From the NCBI GenBank assembly GCA_000964245.1, contig LANB01000001.1, forward strand, positions 4,157,501 to 4,221,500: DNA of 64,000 nt, in the 5' to 3' direction. Below, in pieces: positions 45,154 to 55,332 of this stretch (positions are counted from its first letter, which is position 1; each line of letters begins with the position of its first letter). The position numbers were made by a program, and so were the translations under genes. The stretch is from Cellvibrionaceae bacterium 1162T.S.0a.05. GTDB lineage: Bacteria; Pseudomonadota; Gammaproteobacteria; Pseudomonadales; Cellvibrionaceae. The notes beneath the pieces were generated by a model. That model saw nothing but the letters and a program-made list of their open reading frames with translations. It ran no database searches and had not been told where the DNA came from.

Positions 45154-47253
45154 GAATTGCATCATAAGGCTGAGACTAATTGTTCTCGTTTCCGCTGGAA
45201 AATACCGTTCCTGCCCGAAGGCGAAATCGGCGCGCTCGGCATAGAGTTCATCGCTGAGGTTGCGAATTGCCAGGCCGAGCTGCAGGCCTGGCTTGAATTG
45301 ATAGCGCGCTCGAAGGTGGTAGACATCGTGGCCGGCATAGCTGTGCAGGTTTGCGGCATCGGTAAAATATTTTCCCATCATCACCCAGTGTAATGACAGG
45401 TCAACTTTTTCGTTGGGTGTCCAATGTAAGCGCGTATTCGCCATTGTTCTGGGGGCGGAATCAATATCGTTACCCCGCTCAATCAGTTCGTAATCGCGTG
45501 CTACGGTTCTGTCGAAGTCATAGCTATGGCGGGCGTAAGTGATCGCCGTTGCGAGCGTCACACTTTCGCTTATTCTGCTTTCAAGATCCAGCTCTATGCC
45601 ACGGTGTTGCGTGCGCCCATTGTTCACATTAAAGCCGTCGGCATCGCGAAAAAAATAATTATCTTTTTTCATTGCGAATATCGCGACATTGGCTGAGAAG
45701 GCGTCATCAATGTGGTATTTCCAACCCAGCTCAAGGGAATCCATTTTTTCCGCTTTGGCGCTGTCTTCAGTTTGGTTTTGTTGAAGCCGATACAAGTCGC
45801 TGGTTTGCGGTGGGCGATGCGCGCGCGCCACACTCAGGTAACTCATCAGGTTTGCATTTTGTTGGTACTGTAAAGCCAATTTCGGGCTGCTTGTGGTAAA
45901 CGTATCCGTACGATCAGCGGGCCGGAGAAATCTGCCGACAATGCCATCATCCGTTCGGTTGTGATATTCATTTTGTGTGTGATCCAGGCGCAGGCCGGTA
46001 ATGGCTTTCCATTTTTCGGATAATTGATAGTCAAGCTGTGCAAACGCAGAGAGTGAGGTCGCATTCACTTCGTAGTCGTAGTGTAAGCCTTGCGTATAAG
46101 AGAAAATGGTTGGGTTGGCTTGATACTCGTTTAATTCGCCTTGCGTGTAGTCAAGATCAAGGCCTGTGAGTAAATTCCAGTTCGCTGTGCGCAATGAAAA
46201 ATCAGATTGCAAACCCACACTCCAGTGGCCGTTTTTTTCCACCGCCTGGCTAGGCAAAAAGTGTTGTAAAAATTCCATTTCGTGCCAGCGCGCGAAGGGG
46301 GTAAGTTTAAACCCGGTTTCGCTTCCTTGTTCGCGTGTTTCAAAGCGAGAAATATTGGTTTGTAGAAGAAGGGATTTAACATCCCGATACGCGAACGGCA
46401 CATCATTTTGTTTGCGTAAGTCGCGATCTTTAAGGGCCTCCTCGCCAAAAATAAACCCTGCTGTTTCCTGATTTAAATTATGAACACTCACAATGGAATC
46501 TATTTCGGTGTTGCCATTCAAATGGACATGCCGAAATAGTCCCTTTTGTTCATCAATACCCGCGTTATCGCGATAACCATTTTCTTTTGTGAGTGACAGC
46601 CCGGAGAACCATCCGTGTGCAGAGGTGGTGCCATTCCATTTTGTTTGGGCTTTATAACGCGCTTGTGAATCTGCAGTCAGTGCAAGGTCGCCTTCCAGGT
46701 GTTTATCCGCATCGATTTCAGGTTTGGGCGTGACGACATTTATCACCCCGTGTACGGCATTGGCGCCGTAGATTGGGCCCGAGGGGCCGCGTATCACTTC
46801 GATTTGTTCAGCCAATTCGCTTGTTGTGCCGAGCAGTCCGTTGGTGTTACCAAAACCTGCTGCGCGAAGCGGCACACCATCCTGTAGATATAAGAATGAT
46901 CCTGCACCGGCACCCCCGGTTAATACTGGCGAACGTATCGCGGTGATATGTTCTGCGCCGGAGCCGCGATGCAAATTTACGCCTGCGAGCTGCCCCAACA
47001 CTTCTGCAGGATGATCCGCGTTGGTGAGCGCCAATGCGTCACGATTCAACACACTCACACTGAGCGCAAGTTCCGTAAGTGTTTGTTGTCTGCGTGTGGC
47101 ATTGACGACAATTTCTTCAATCAGTACGTCTTTGGCTTTGAGTTCCCGGGTTTTCTGTTTCCGGACTGACGGCTCCTTGAATTGTTGTTCAGAGAAAACG
47201 GTTCCAGAAAACAGGCTTAACAAACAAAATCCCAAGCAAAGACGAATTTTCAT
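45151..47253 (-). CDS. TonB-dependent outer-membrane receptor
   Basis: 700 residues: signal peptide (LCLGFCLLSLFSGTVFS), plug domain (about 45-165; IEEIVVNATRRQQ, IEVIRGPSGPIYGANAVHGVINVVTPKP) and a 22-strand barrel ending with aromatic Phe in SLMMQF. Such receptors import siderophores, vitamins or sugars; the substrate is not clear from sequence, though the neighbour is a sugar dehydrogenase. Its stop codon is the first bases of a MITE-like repeat, and the ending is intact by the C-terminal-Phe rule. Confidence 0.92.
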   Translation of the reverse strand: MKIRLCLGFCLLSLFSGTVFSEQQFKEPSVRKQKTRELKAKDVLIEEIVVNATRRQQTLTELALSVSVLNRDALALTNADHPAEVLGQLAGVNLHRGSGAEHITAIRSPVLTGGAGAGSFLYLQDGVPLRAAGFGNTNGLLGTTSELAEQIEVIRGPSGPIYGANAVHGVINVVTPKPEIDADKHLEGDLALTADSQARYKAQTKWNGTTSAHGWFSGLSLTKENGYRDNAGIDEQKGLFRHVHLNGNTEIDSIVSVHNLNQETAGFIFGEEALKDRDLRKQNDVPFAYRDVKSLLLQTNISRFETREQGSETGFKLTPFARWHEMEFLQHFLPSQAVEKNGHWSVGLQSDFSLRTANWNLLTGLDLDYTQGELNEYQANPTIFSYTQGLHYDYEVNATSLSAFAQLDYQLSEKWKAITGLRLDHTQNEYHNRTDDGIVGRFLRPADRTDTFTTSSPKLALQYQQNANLMSYLSVARAHRPPQTSDLYRLQQNQTEDSAKAEKMDSLELGWKYHIDDAFSANVAIFAMKKDNYFFRDADGFNVNNGRTQHRGIELDLESRISESVTLATAITYARHSYDFDRTVARDYELIERGNDIDSAPRTMANTRLHWTPNEKVDLSLHWVMMGKYFTDAANLHSYAGHDVYHLRARYQFKPGLQLGLAIRNLSDELYAERADFAFGQERYFPAETRTISLSLMMQF

Positions 47254-47284
47254 AACAACTTTTTCTTATTTTTTTTAATTAATT

Positions 47285-48706
47285 TTAATGACTTTTAATC
47301 GGAATGAGCCGAACGAGTTTTCCACTTTCCGGGTCGCGGGTATTGAGCAATATCCAAATATAACCTTTGCTGTCGACGGCGATGTCGCGGATACGCCCAA
47401 GCCCCGAGAAAAGAATTTCATCAGAGACGACCTCATCCCCTTTAAATTCAAGACGGTGCATTTCTGTTGAGCCCATTCCACCGACAAGCAAGGAATTTTT
47501 CCAGCGCGGAAATTGTTTGCCTTCGTAAAATTGAATGCCGCCTGGTGAGATTGAGGGTGTCCAATAGATTTTCGGTGAAACAAATCCGGGCTTTTCCCTG
47601 ACATTGGTAATGGCGGTGCCGTCGTAATTCATGCCGTAGGTCGCGAGCGGCCAACCGTAATTATTGGCTTTTTCAATGAGGTTCACTTCGTCGCCGCCGC
47701 GCGGGCCATGTTCTGCTGCCCATACTTTTTTGGTTTCAGGGTGGATATCCATACCCTGGGGGTTGCGGTGACCGTAACTCCAGATGCTGGGGTAGGCGCC
47801 TTCCGTGTTAACAAACGGATTATCCTTGGGAATGCGCCCATCATGATAAAGGCGGTGAATCTTTCCTGCGGGTTGGCTCAGGTCTTGCGGGTGATGCCGT
47901 TGGCCGCGGTCACCGACACTGAAGTACATATACTCATCGACAAATTCGATTCTTGAACCGTAATGGTGGCCCGTGCCCACATGCATTTCCTGCGGAACCC
48001 GGAAAATACTTTGCTCATCCACCCAGTTGCCATCGCGAATACGGCCCCGCACAATGGTTGTCATGGAGCCCTGTTCACTTTTTTCGCTGAAGCTCAGGTA
48101 AATCCAACGGTTCTTTTCGTAGTCCGGGTGCACGCGAACATCCAGCAAGCCGCCCTGCCATTGGGCCAGCACTTTCGGTGTGTTGGCGATAGGCCCAATT
48201 TTCTTGCCATCTTTAAACAGCCAAAGTCTGCCTGCGCGCTCAGTTGCCACTATTGCCCCATCTGGCAGGAAGTCGAGGCCCCACATCAAGCCTTCCGTTT
48301 CCCCGTGGACTTCCAACTTGAAGTTGTGATGTTGCGTGCTTATCGGGCTATCCAGCTTGAGTTCGGCTTTTGAGGCAGCCTTAAGCGCGAGTTTTTCCTC
48401 TTCCCGAATCAAAATAACAAGCGAGCGAATCTGGTTCTCATCAAGCTGCTTTTCCCAACCCGGCATACCACCTTCGGCAATGCCTTTGGCAATATTGGTG
48501 GCAATTTCGGCATCAGACGCACCGAATTTAAAGCTCCCATCATTCAGTGAACTGCCGAGGCCACCCTCAAGCGATTTCCCGTGGCAAGTGGAACAGAACT
48601 CCAGGTAGAGCTCTTTGGCGGTGCCCTGCCCGCTTCTGGATTGGGCGAAACTGGACAGGCTAAAAATGAGTAAGTATGTGCCGAAGCAAAACAGCAATAT
48701 GCGCAT
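47285..48706 (-). CDS. Cytochrome c-PQQ-type aldose sugar dehydrogenase fusion
   Basis: 473 residues. A signal peptide is followed by a cytochrome c domain (CSTCHG, Cys38, Cys41 and His42; Met ligand in the MPGW segment), then a GSDH-type six-bladed propeller (EGLMWGLDFLPDGAIVATERAGRLWLF, DVRVHPDYEKNRWIYLSFSE, GHRNPQGMDIHP, EHGPRGGDEVNLIEKANNYGWP). These are PQQ-dependent soluble aldose dehydrogenases; the fused cytochrome would take the electrons. It acts in the periplasm, 31 bp upstream of the TonB receptor on the same strand, which suggests the receptor brings in its sugar substrate. Confidence 0.88.
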   Translation of the reverse strand: MRILLFCFGTYLLIFSLSSFAQSRSGQGTAKELYLEFCSTCHGKSLEGGLGSSLNDGSFKFGASDAEIATNIAKGIAEGGMPGWEKQLDENQIRSLVILIREEEKLALKAASKAELKLDSPISTQHHNFKLEVHGETEGLMWGLDFLPDGAIVATERAGRLWLFKDGKKIGPIANTPKVLAQWQGGLLDVRVHPDYEKNRWIYLSFSEKSEQGSMTTIVRGRIRDGNWVDEQSIFRVPQEMHVGTGHHYGSRIEFVDEYMYFSVGDRGQRHHPQDLSQPAGKIHRLYHDGRIPKDNPFVNTEGAYPSIWSYGHRNPQGMDIHPETKKVWAAEHGPRGGDEVNLIEKANNYGWPLATYGMNYDGTAITNVREKPGFVSPKIYWTPSISPGGIQFYEGKQFPRWKNSLLVGGMGSTEMHRLEFKGDEVVSDEILFSGLGRIRDIAVDSKGYIWILLNTRDPESGKLVRLIPIKSH

Positions 48707-49010
48707 AATGTAATTGACTCGCTCTTGATTGTGATTCGTGGAGCAGGCGGAAACGCCACTCTTCCATCTGACTGTTGAACGCTTCTGGCCCCCAAACGAA
48801 CAGAATACCCCTGGGACAAGCAGCTCAAAGTGAGCGATTCTAATAGACCGATGAATATGCGAGGGTCAACAAGGCCTTTTTATGTGCCTGGAACGTGGAA
48901 TTGGCTTAAGTGGGAATTGAATTGGGCACAGGAAAAGATGAAAAGCATCGCCTCGAAGAAGGCTTTTTGTGCTGTATCAGTATTGGAACTGCTACATCAC
49001 GAGAATTTGA
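48707..49010. other. Intergenic region downstream of tRNA-Leu
   Basis: About 300 bp with no gene. A plus-strand frame at 48830-49048 runs into the antisense strand of the tRNA and ends with GLEPARF, a known artefact of tRNA antisense translation. The region holds the promoter of the sugar dehydrogenase gene. Confidence 0.6.
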
Positions 49011-49097
49011 TGGTACCAGAGGCCGGACTCGAACCGGCACGCTTTTAAGGGCGGGGGATTTTGAATCCCCTGTGTCTACCAATTTCACCACTCTGGC
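49011..49097 (-). tRNA. tRNA-Leu (anticodon CAA)
   Basis: 87 nt including encoded CCA at 49011-49013. Acceptor stem GCCAGAG/CTCTGGT, D-arm GTGGTGAAATTGGTAGAC, anticodon loop TTCAAAA with anticodon CAA between GGGGA and TCCCC, a long variable arm (CCGCCCTTAAAAGCG), and T-arm GCCGGTTCGAGTCCGGC. Class II size is right for Leu. The tRNA-Leu next to queA is common in gammaproteobacteria, though here two genes lie between. Confidence 0.96.
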
Positions 49098-49258
49098 ACA
49101 GATTACAGGGCTGATTTCATAGCAATGGGCTTTAGGTTACAGGCCCACGCTTTTCAGCGAGCGGCGAATTATATCAGCGCTTTGCTCGCGGTCAAGAACC
49201 ACGAGCATAACTTTGTTTTAGTTGCGCGCCCTCCATTGGGGTTCGCGATGAAGGCATC

Positions 49259-51151
49259 CTAAGACGCCTTCTCTTTTTCCGCCAGCAAGCGTTCCATTTC
49301 GTCCATGATCAGATTCATGCGTTTGATAATAGCGCGGAAAGCATCGGGCTTGGTCAGATCCACACCGGCATTTTTCAGCAAGTTGTGTGGGTAGTCGGAA
49401 CCTCCGGCACGCAAGAGATTGATGTAGTTTTCTACTCCGGCATCGCCCTCTTCCATAATGCGCTCAAACAATGCAGTGCCAGCAGTGACTGAGGTCGCAT
49501 ATTGGTACACATACATGTTGTAGTAAAAGTGCGGCACAAACATCCATTCGTTTGCGTAGAGATCGTCGATAACCACAACACCTTCGTCGTGGCCGTGGTA
49601 ACGTCGCAAAATTTCGCCGTACATTTTCGAAATTTTGTCGCCACTGAGGGCTTCGCCGTTCTCTACCGCTTCGTACAAGGACAACTCAAATTCTGCAAAC
49701 ATGGTTTGGCGGAACAGTGTTGCGCGCATGCGCTCCAGGCCAGACCCGAGATAAAAGATTTTTTCATCCACACTCTCGGCATTTTTAACCATGTAGTGTT
49801 GCAGAATTAACTCCAGCGATGTGGATGGAATTTCTGCAATAAACGTGGTGTAACGATAGGTTTGAAAAGGCTGCGCCTCTGTTGCGAAGAGCGTGTGCAT
49901 GGCATGCCCCCACTCGTGTGCAAGCGTGCTCAATGAATCATAAGTGTCGTTGTGATTGAGCAAGATGTAGGGGTGCACGTCATAGGCATAACCCGACATG
50001 TATGCACCACTGCGCTTGCCTTTTTGTGGATGCACGTGAACCCAACGCTGGCTCATACCGTGTTTTTGTTTGCTGATCCAATCTTCACCCAACACGGACA
50101 TCGCATCGAGCGTGATCTTGTTCGAGGTTTCGTAATCGAATTTTTTATCGAGAGAGACCAGCGGTGGATAAATATCATAGTAATGCATCTGGTCAATGCC
50201 GAGCATTTGCGTACGCAATTTGAAGTAGCGATGCAAGGTTGGCAAGGCATTGTTCACTTCCTTGACCAGGGTGCGATAAATGTCTTCGGGCAAGTTGTCC
50301 TGGTCGAGCTCGCGCTGTAAAACACTGTCGTAACCGCGCGCGCGTGACAGGGCCACCTGGTTCTGGACGTGAGCATTTAATACGCTGCCTACACTGCTGC
50401 GGTATTTCTGCCATTCAGTCCAGAATATATCAAAGGCTTTTTTACGCTCGTCGCGATCCGGGCTCGCTCGCCAACGGCTGTAGCCCGCTGAGTCGATGCG
50501 ATGGGTTTTACCATCTGACATTTTCACTTCAGGCCAGGGGATATCGGAGTTGGCAATTAAGGAATAAATATTACTGGGAGCTCCCATGGGTTGAGTAAAC
50601 AGCGCAAGTAATGCTTCACCGTCGTCGTCGAGTGTGTGAGCTGCCGAGCGCAGGGTGTCATCCAGGCCAAAACGGTAGGGTTCCAAACGGGGCTCTTTTT
50701 TCAGAAATTTATTTATTTTTTTCTCACCGATGGCGAGAATTTCGGGGTTGACCCACGCTACGGCTTCACTGAACTTTGCATAGGCGATTTGCGCGAGCTG
50801 ATCGAGTTCCTGATGTTCAGCAATTTGTAAGTCTTCGTCGGAGAGCAGGTTCGCATACACATAAACGCGGAACAACTGGCGCTGCACATCCGAGATGAGT
50901 TGCATCCCCGCATAGAAAGTCTTGTGATTTTTGCCGAGTTTGCCTTTGTAGCTTTCGATGTCCTTGAGTTGCTCAAGTACCGTGTTACGCGCTTTGTGCC
51001 AGGCTTCCTGGTCGGGGTAGAGTTCAGTCAAATCCCAGGTGTATTTTTCTGCTTGCTTATCTTGTTCGGCGTGAACATTAAAAGTCGCACTTGCGAGCAG
51101 TACAAGCAGGCTAACCAAGCCAAGCCGTGGTAAACGTTTGAAAGACAACAT
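49259..51151 (-). CDS. Exported oligoendopeptidase F-like M3 metallopeptidase
   Basis: 630 residues. The HExxH zinc site is in STLAHEWGHAMHTLF and the third ligand region is PSTSLELILQHY. The N-terminus starts with a signal peptide (GLVSLLVLLASATFNVHA), so unlike most PepF proteins it is exported. PepF cleaves peptides of about 7-17 residues. Start at ATG 51151. It lies next to tRNA-Leu with no obvious operon partner. Confidence 0.92.
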   Translation of the reverse strand: MLSFKRLPRLGLVSLLVLLASATFNVHAEQDKQAEKYTWDLTELYPDQEAWHKARNTVLEQLKDIESYKGKLGKNHKTFYAGMQLISDVQRQLFRVYVYANLLSDEDLQIAEHQELDQLAQIAYAKFSEAVAWVNPEILAIGEKKINKFLKKEPRLEPYRFGLDDTLRSAAHTLDDDGEALLALFTQPMGAPSNIYSLIANSDIPWPEVKMSDGKTHRIDSAGYSRWRASPDRDERKKAFDIFWTEWQKYRSSVGSVLNAHVQNQVALSRARGYDSVLQRELDQDNLPEDIYRTLVKEVNNALPTLHRYFKLRTQMLGIDQMHYYDIYPPLVSLDKKFDYETSNKITLDAMSVLGEDWISKQKHGMSQRWVHVHPQKGKRSGAYMSGYAYDVHPYILLNHNDTYDSLSTLAHEWGHAMHTLFATEAQPFQTYRYTTFIAEIPSTSLELILQHYMVKNAESVDEKIFYLGSGLERMRATLFRQTMFAEFELSLYEAVENGEALSGDKISKMYGEILRRYHGHDEGVVVIDDLYANEWMFVPHFYYNMYVYQYATSVTAGTALFERIMEEGDAGVENYINLLRAGGSDYPHNLLKNAGVDLTKPDAFRAIIKRMNLIMDEMERLLAEKEKAS

Positions 51152-51512
51152 ATCGACTCCCCCTTCAGAAAAACGTCATTGTAGTGTGTATGAATTGAAG
51201 GCCAGGTAACAAGTGGCATTTTGCGCCACCGACCCTGAGCTGTTCGGGCTGTTTAATTGGCTCGACTGCCGATGTGACGGCATCTGAGCCAAGAGCGTAC
51301 GTTATACACTTTACGCCAAAAAGAAAGTGTACAAATATACGCGATTCAGGAACAAAATCGACCAGGAATTACGTAAGTACCGATATGTAGCGCCCTCAAT
51401 TAGAAATAATTGCGTATTTTGCTCGATTTCGTTTTTTCTATATATAATCGATTCCACGTCTGGCGTTACATCAAAATCAAAAATTAACCAATAAAACCAT
51501 GGAGGGCACTCA
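51152..51512. other. Divergent intergenic region
   Basis: About 360 bp between the exported peptidase (minus) and the outer-membrane barrel gene (plus). No gene, terminator or repeat seen; it holds the two promoters. Confidence 0.45.
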
Positions 51513-52121
51513 GTGCAAAAATTTCACCCTTCCCTACAGCTTCTCATTGTCCTTATCTCAACTTTGAGCATACTGACACATGCCGAGGAACAAGGCTTTT
51601 TAGCGGATAAATCGATATACATTGGTCTTTCTGCAGGCAGCGCAGGTGGCCTCTCGCTTAAGGATAGTACCGGGGAGTTCGAGCTTGCAAACGGAGGCGG
51701 TGGCACTGCAGCGACGATTGGTCTGGAATTTAATGAAGCGGCACGTATTGAATTTGGTCATTTAAGCGTTCATGACACTAATCTTATATTTGTAAGCGGC
51801 AATGACATTGATATTGATGCGCAATTTCTTGTTGCTGGTTACACATTCAAGAAAAGATTTCGTAAAAGTTATCTACGCCCCAAAGGCGGCATTTTTCGTT
51901 GGAAGGGCTCTGCGCTTGAAAGTGGCTCAATTCTTTTTATTGATGTCTCACCTGACGACCCCATTTCGTTTAAAAATGATGGCACTGGGGCATTTATCGG
52001 CCTTGAATATGGCCTGAGATTTTCTGACATGTTTGAATGGAATGTGATTGGCTTTGAGAAATTGCTAGGGTCGGATCTCGATTACCACCGAACCTACACC
52101 GGGATTTCTTTTTACTATTAG
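51513..52121 (+). CDS. Outer-membrane beta-barrel protein
   Basis: 202 residues from GTG 51513, with GGAGG about 8 nt upstream. Signal peptide (LLIVLISTLSILTHA), then an 8-strand barrel pattern (YIGLSAGSAGGLSL, GLEFNEAARIEFGHLSV, FLVAGYTFKKRF, AFIGLEYGLRFSDMFEW) like OmpA/OprF-type porin-like proteins, ending in aromatic FYY. The TAG stop (52119-52121) forms the first bases of a MITE-like repeat. Function unknown. Confidence 0.82.
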   Translation: MQKFHPSLQLLIVLISTLSILTHAEEQGFLADKSIYIGLSAGSAGGLSLKDSTGEFELANGGGGTAATIGLEFNEAARIEFGHLSVHDTNLIFVSGNDIDIDAQFLVAGYTFKKRFRKSYLRPKGGIFRWKGSALESGSILFIDVSPDDPISFKNDGTGAFIGLEYGLRFSDMFEWNVIGFEKLLGSDLDYHRTYTGISFYY

Positions 52122-52264
52122 GGAACCTCTGAAAAATGGCCTATTTTCCATGTGACGGCGTCAGCTCCGTGCTCGAATCCTCATTTACTCCAGTAAATTC
52201 CGGTTCTCCGCGCGGTGCTTCCTTGCCACAGAAAAAATATTTCCATTTTTCAGAGGTTCCTTAG
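52119..52264 (+). mobile_element. MITE-like palindromic element, copy 2
   Basis: 146 bp bounded by TAGGGAACCTCTGAAAAA and TTTTTCAGAGGTTCCTTAG. Same sequence and same orientation relative to the host gene as copy 1 at 44979-45153, but with a shorter middle. It starts within the TAG stop codon of the barrel gene. TA dinucleotides flank both ends. Confidence 0.82.
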
Positions 52265-52281
52265 ACTTTTGCGGGTTTTAC

Positions 52282-52306
52282 TGGAGGGTTAGCAAGTAAC
52301 CCTCCA
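52282..52306 (-). terminator. Putative terminator of eda
   Basis: Perfect 10-bp arms TGGAGGGTTA (52282-52291) and TAACCCTCCA (52297-52306) with a 5-nt loop, 14 bp after the eda stop. No strong T-run on the minus strand, so termination may be partial. Confidence 0.6.
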
Positions 52307-52320
52307 CAGATGATTCAGAA

Positions 52321-52947
52321 TTACTGAATTTTTGCACACGTCGCTGCTGCGATATCGGTAATCCCCTGCCAATCCTTTGCGGCAACCTTGTCTTTGGGAA
52401 CCAGCCAGGTACCCCCTACACAAGCCACATTTGGCAAAGCCAGAAAATCCGTAAATGTGTCAATCGTCAACCCGCCTGTTGGGCAAAAGCTGATTTGTGG
52501 TAACGGGCCTCCAATAGATTTCAACAAGGGCAAGCCCCCTACTGCAACCGCGGGAAATAATTTAAAGCAACTCAAGCCCAATTCCATGCCCATCATGGCT
52601 TCCGACGGCGAGGCAACTCCCGGCAAAAGCTCCACGCCCAGATCCTGAGATTGTTTAATCAGGTTGGGGGTGCAACCAGGTGATACAGCAAAATCAACAC
52701 CAATTTCGGCCACGTCTTTCAGGTTTTGTTGATTCACTACCGTACCCACGCCGACGAGTACGTCTTCACATTCATTTTTAATTGCACGAATCGCATCGAG
52801 AGCGGCGGCCGTTCTCAAGGTAATCTCAACGGCTTTGATCCCCCCGGCTTTCAGTGCATTGGTGATCGGCACGGCATCTTCAACCTGGTCGATAACTATC
52901 ACCGGCATTACGCCGATGGGCTCGAGGAATTCTTTGGTAATACTCAC
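52321..52947 (-). CDS. eda: KDPG/KHG aldolase
   Basis: 208 residues from GTG 52947. Motifs: MPVIVID, AVEITLRTAAALDAI with the general-base Glu, GVGTVVN, SPGCTPNL, and the Schiff-base Lys in CFKLFPAVAVGG. Splits 2-keto-3-deoxy-6-phosphogluconate to pyruvate and glyceraldehyde-3-phosphate, the second step of the Entner-Doudoroff pathway. 24 bp after edd, so one transcript. Confidence 0.96.
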   Translation of the reverse strand: MSITKEFLEPIGVMPVIVIDQVEDAVPITNALKAGGIKAVEITLRTAAALDAIRAIKNECEDVLVGVGTVVNQQNLKDVAEIGVDFAVSPGCTPNLIKQSQDLGVELLPGVASPSEAMMGMELGLSCFKLFPAVAVGGLPLLKSIGGPLPQISFCPTGGLTIDTFTDFLALPNVACVGGTWLVPKDKVAAKDWQGITDIAAATCAKIQ

Positions 52948-52971
52948 AGTGACACCTTCTTTTTTTTGGGA

Positions 52972-54792
52972 TCAGGAATGATGGTTAAAATTAAATACGC
53001 AAGCACCTTCCATGGAGGTGCTCATTTGCGGGCGCAAATTACTGAACAGATTGCGACCGAGGTTTTGCGATTCTTCTGCCGGTGCTTCTGCACCGCGCAC
53101 TGCCATTTCTTCTGCAGAAATTTTGACTTCCAGTACGCCCGCTTCGCTGTCGAGACGAATCACATCACCGGTTTTGACCTTGGCAAGGTTGCCGCCCATC
53201 GTCGCCTCGGGGGAGACGTGAATTGCCGCAGGCACTTTGCCCGATGCACCGGACATACGGCCATCCGTCACCAGCGCGACTTTAAAGCCTTTATCTTGCA
53301 ACAAACCCAGCGGCGGTGTCATTTTATGAAGTTCCGGCATGCCGTTTGCGCCGGGGCCTTGAAAACGCACAACGGCAATAAAATCTTTTTCCAGTTCGCC
53401 GCGTTCAAAAGCATCCATTAATTCAAACTGTGATTCAAATACAACTGCGGGTGCTTCAACAATGCGATTTTCTTCTGCCACTGCAGAAATTTTTATGACA
53501 CCTTCGCCAAGATTCCCTTTAAGAACACGCAAGCCTCCTTCATCATCAAAGGGGTCATCGGCCGGACGCAATACCGTCGGGTTGCGAGACTCCGCAATCG
53601 GCCACTCCCAAATCGCTTCACCCGCTTCATTCAATGCCGGTGCAAGCTCATAGGAATCCAGGCCTGCACCCATTAGGTTCACAACATCTTCATTTAACAA
53701 TCCGGCGCTGCGCAGCTCTCGAATTAAAAATGCCATTCCACCCGCAGCCTGAAAATGGTTAACGTCAGCTTCGCCATTTGGATAGACGCGTGCAAGCAAT
53801 GGCGTTACGCGAGACATTTCATCCATATCTTCCCAGGTAATTTTAATTCCCGCTGCCTTGGCAATGGCCACAATGTGCAGCGTGTGATTCGTAGACCCGC
53901 CCGTTGCCAACAAACCCACGATGGAATTGACGAGCGATTTTTCGGTGACGACATCGTAAAGGGGCCGGTAAGTGCCTGCACTTTTCGTGTTTTGGATCAA
54001 TCTATAAACTGCCGCACGTGTTAGAGCATCACGCAAATCTGTACCTGGAGCCACAAACGACGAACCCGGTAATTGCACACCCAACATCTCAACCATCATT
54101 TGATTGGTATTGGCCGTGCCGTAAAACGTACATGTACCTGCACTGTGATACGACGCCGCTTCCACATCCTGCATTTTGTCGCGATCGACTTCACCCGCCG
54201 CAAACTGTTGACGCACCTTGGCTTTTTCCTTGTTGGGAATACCGGAGCCCATTGGCCCTGCGGGTACAAAAGCCGCAGGCAAATGACCAAACTGCAATGC
54301 ACCCATTAACATCCCCGGCACTATTTTGTCGCACACACCGAGAAATAAATTGCCATCAAACATGTTATGCGTCAGCCCAATTGCCGTTGCCATCGCGACG
54401 ATCTCGCGACTGAACAAACTCAACTCCATTCCTGGTTGCCCTTGCGTGACGCCGTCACACATAGCCGGGACACCACCCGCAACTTGCGCAGTCGAGCCCG
54501 CTGCACGGGCAGCTTTTTTAATTAATTTCGGGTAGGTTTCGAGCGGTTGGTGCGCGGACAACATGTCGTTAAAGGAGTTGATAATACCGAGGTTGGCACT
54601 TTCCATTAACCGTATGGCTTGTTTGTCTTTCTGGTTACACGCAGCATAGGCGTGTGCCAGGTTTCCGCATGAGAGGCGTTTTTTTGGAGGGTTGTCTTCC
54701 ATTGTACGCTTCATCATTTCAACATACGCACGGTGTTGTTTTGCACTGCGCTCTATGATTCTTTGCGTGACTGCTTCAATTGTTGGATTCAT
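52972..54792 (-). CDS. edd: 6-phosphogluconate dehydratase
   Basis: 606 residues, normal for Edd. Iron-sulfur and dehydratase motifs: [81 protein letters not shown]. Makes 2-keto-3-deoxy-6-phosphogluconate. Start ATG 54792 with GAGG 7 nt upstream. The preceding 609-bp gap to zwf holds an inverted pair of palindromic elements. Confidence 0.97.
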   Translation of the reverse strand: MNPTIEAVTQRIIERSAKQHRAYVEMMKRTMEDNPPKKRLSCGNLAHAYAACNQKDKQAIRLMESANLGIINSFNDMLSAHQPLETYPKLIKKAARAAGSTAQVAGGVPAMCDGVTQGQPGMELSLFSREIVAMATAIGLTHNMFDGNLFLGVCDKIVPGMLMGALQFGHLPAAFVPAGPMGSGIPNKEKAKVRQQFAAGEVDRDKMQDVEAASYHSAGTCTFYGTANTNQMMVEMLGVQLPGSSFVAPGTDLRDALTRAAVYRLIQNTKSAGTYRPLYDVVTEKSLVNSIVGLLATGGSTNHTLHIVAIAKAAGIKITWEDMDEMSRVTPLLARVYPNGEADVNHFQAAGGMAFLIRELRSAGLLNEDVVNLMGAGLDSYELAPALNEAGEAIWEWPIAESRNPTVLRPADDPFDDEGGLRVLKGNLGEGVIKISAVAEENRIVEAPAVVFESQFELMDAFERGELEKDFIAVVRFQGPGANGMPELHKMTPPLGLLQDKGFKVALVTDGRMSGASGKVPAAIHVSPEATMGGNLAKVKTGDVIRLDSEAGVLEVKISAEEMAVRGAEAPAEESQNLGRNLFSNLRPQMSTSMEGACVFNFNHHS

Positions 54793-54888
54793 TTTTTTGC
54801 CTCAACTTGGCTTTTACAAGCCCACGTCTTTTGAGATTTCTCTAAAACACCCGATTGTTTTTTTTGCGAGAATCGGAGTTGGTCGCAG

Positions 54889-55003
54889 GCCCACCGATTG
54901 CAAGGTGCTGTCTTTTGAAAACGCATGAATACGTCCGTGTAGCTCCTTCGCGCCTTCCTTGGCGCGAAAGGTTTCAAAAGACAGCACCTCACACTCGGTG
55001 GGC
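54889..55003 (+). repeat. Palindromic three-helix element, copy 3 (forward)
   Basis: Outer arms GCCCACCGA/TCGGTGGGC (54889-54897, 54995-55003), middle 18-bp arms (54903-54920, 54972-54989), inner TCGCGCC/GGCGCGA. Core CGCATGAATACGTCC..TGTAGCTCC is conserved. Confidence 0.88.
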
Positions 55004-55217
55004 GGGAAAGTTTATCGCTAACGCCAGGAATAAATGTTTTACATTCTCAGGTGAATAAAATTCACAAATACATCAACTCTTTGTTTGTACATTCAGCGTT
55101 TTAACCAACGAGCAAAAAACAAACCAAAACAAGAATTTCGGCACTCGGCTTTATTTTCCCAGCTATAAGATAGTAGCGCACTTACCCTAAAATATTTTCG
55201 AAGCGACTCAAGTGATA

Positions 55218-55332
55218 GAAGCCTGAGCGTGAGGTGGCCCCTTGCGAAACCTTTCACGCCAGGGATGGCGTGAAGGAGCTACACGGATGTATTCATGCGT
55301 TTTCGCAAGGGGCCACCTCGCGCTCAGGCTTC
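55218..55332 (-). repeat. Palindromic three-helix element, copy 4 (reverse)
   Basis: Outer arms GAAGCCTGAGCG/CGCTCAGGCTTC (55218-55229, 55321-55332), middle 19-bp arms (55231-55249, 55301-55319), inner TTCACGCC/GGCGTGAA. Opposite to copy 3, with 214 bp between. Confidence 0.88.

Noticed and set aside
48830-49048. Plus-strand frame ending GLEPARF
   Set aside because: Runs antisense through tRNA-Leu; this ending is a typical tRNA-antisense artefact.
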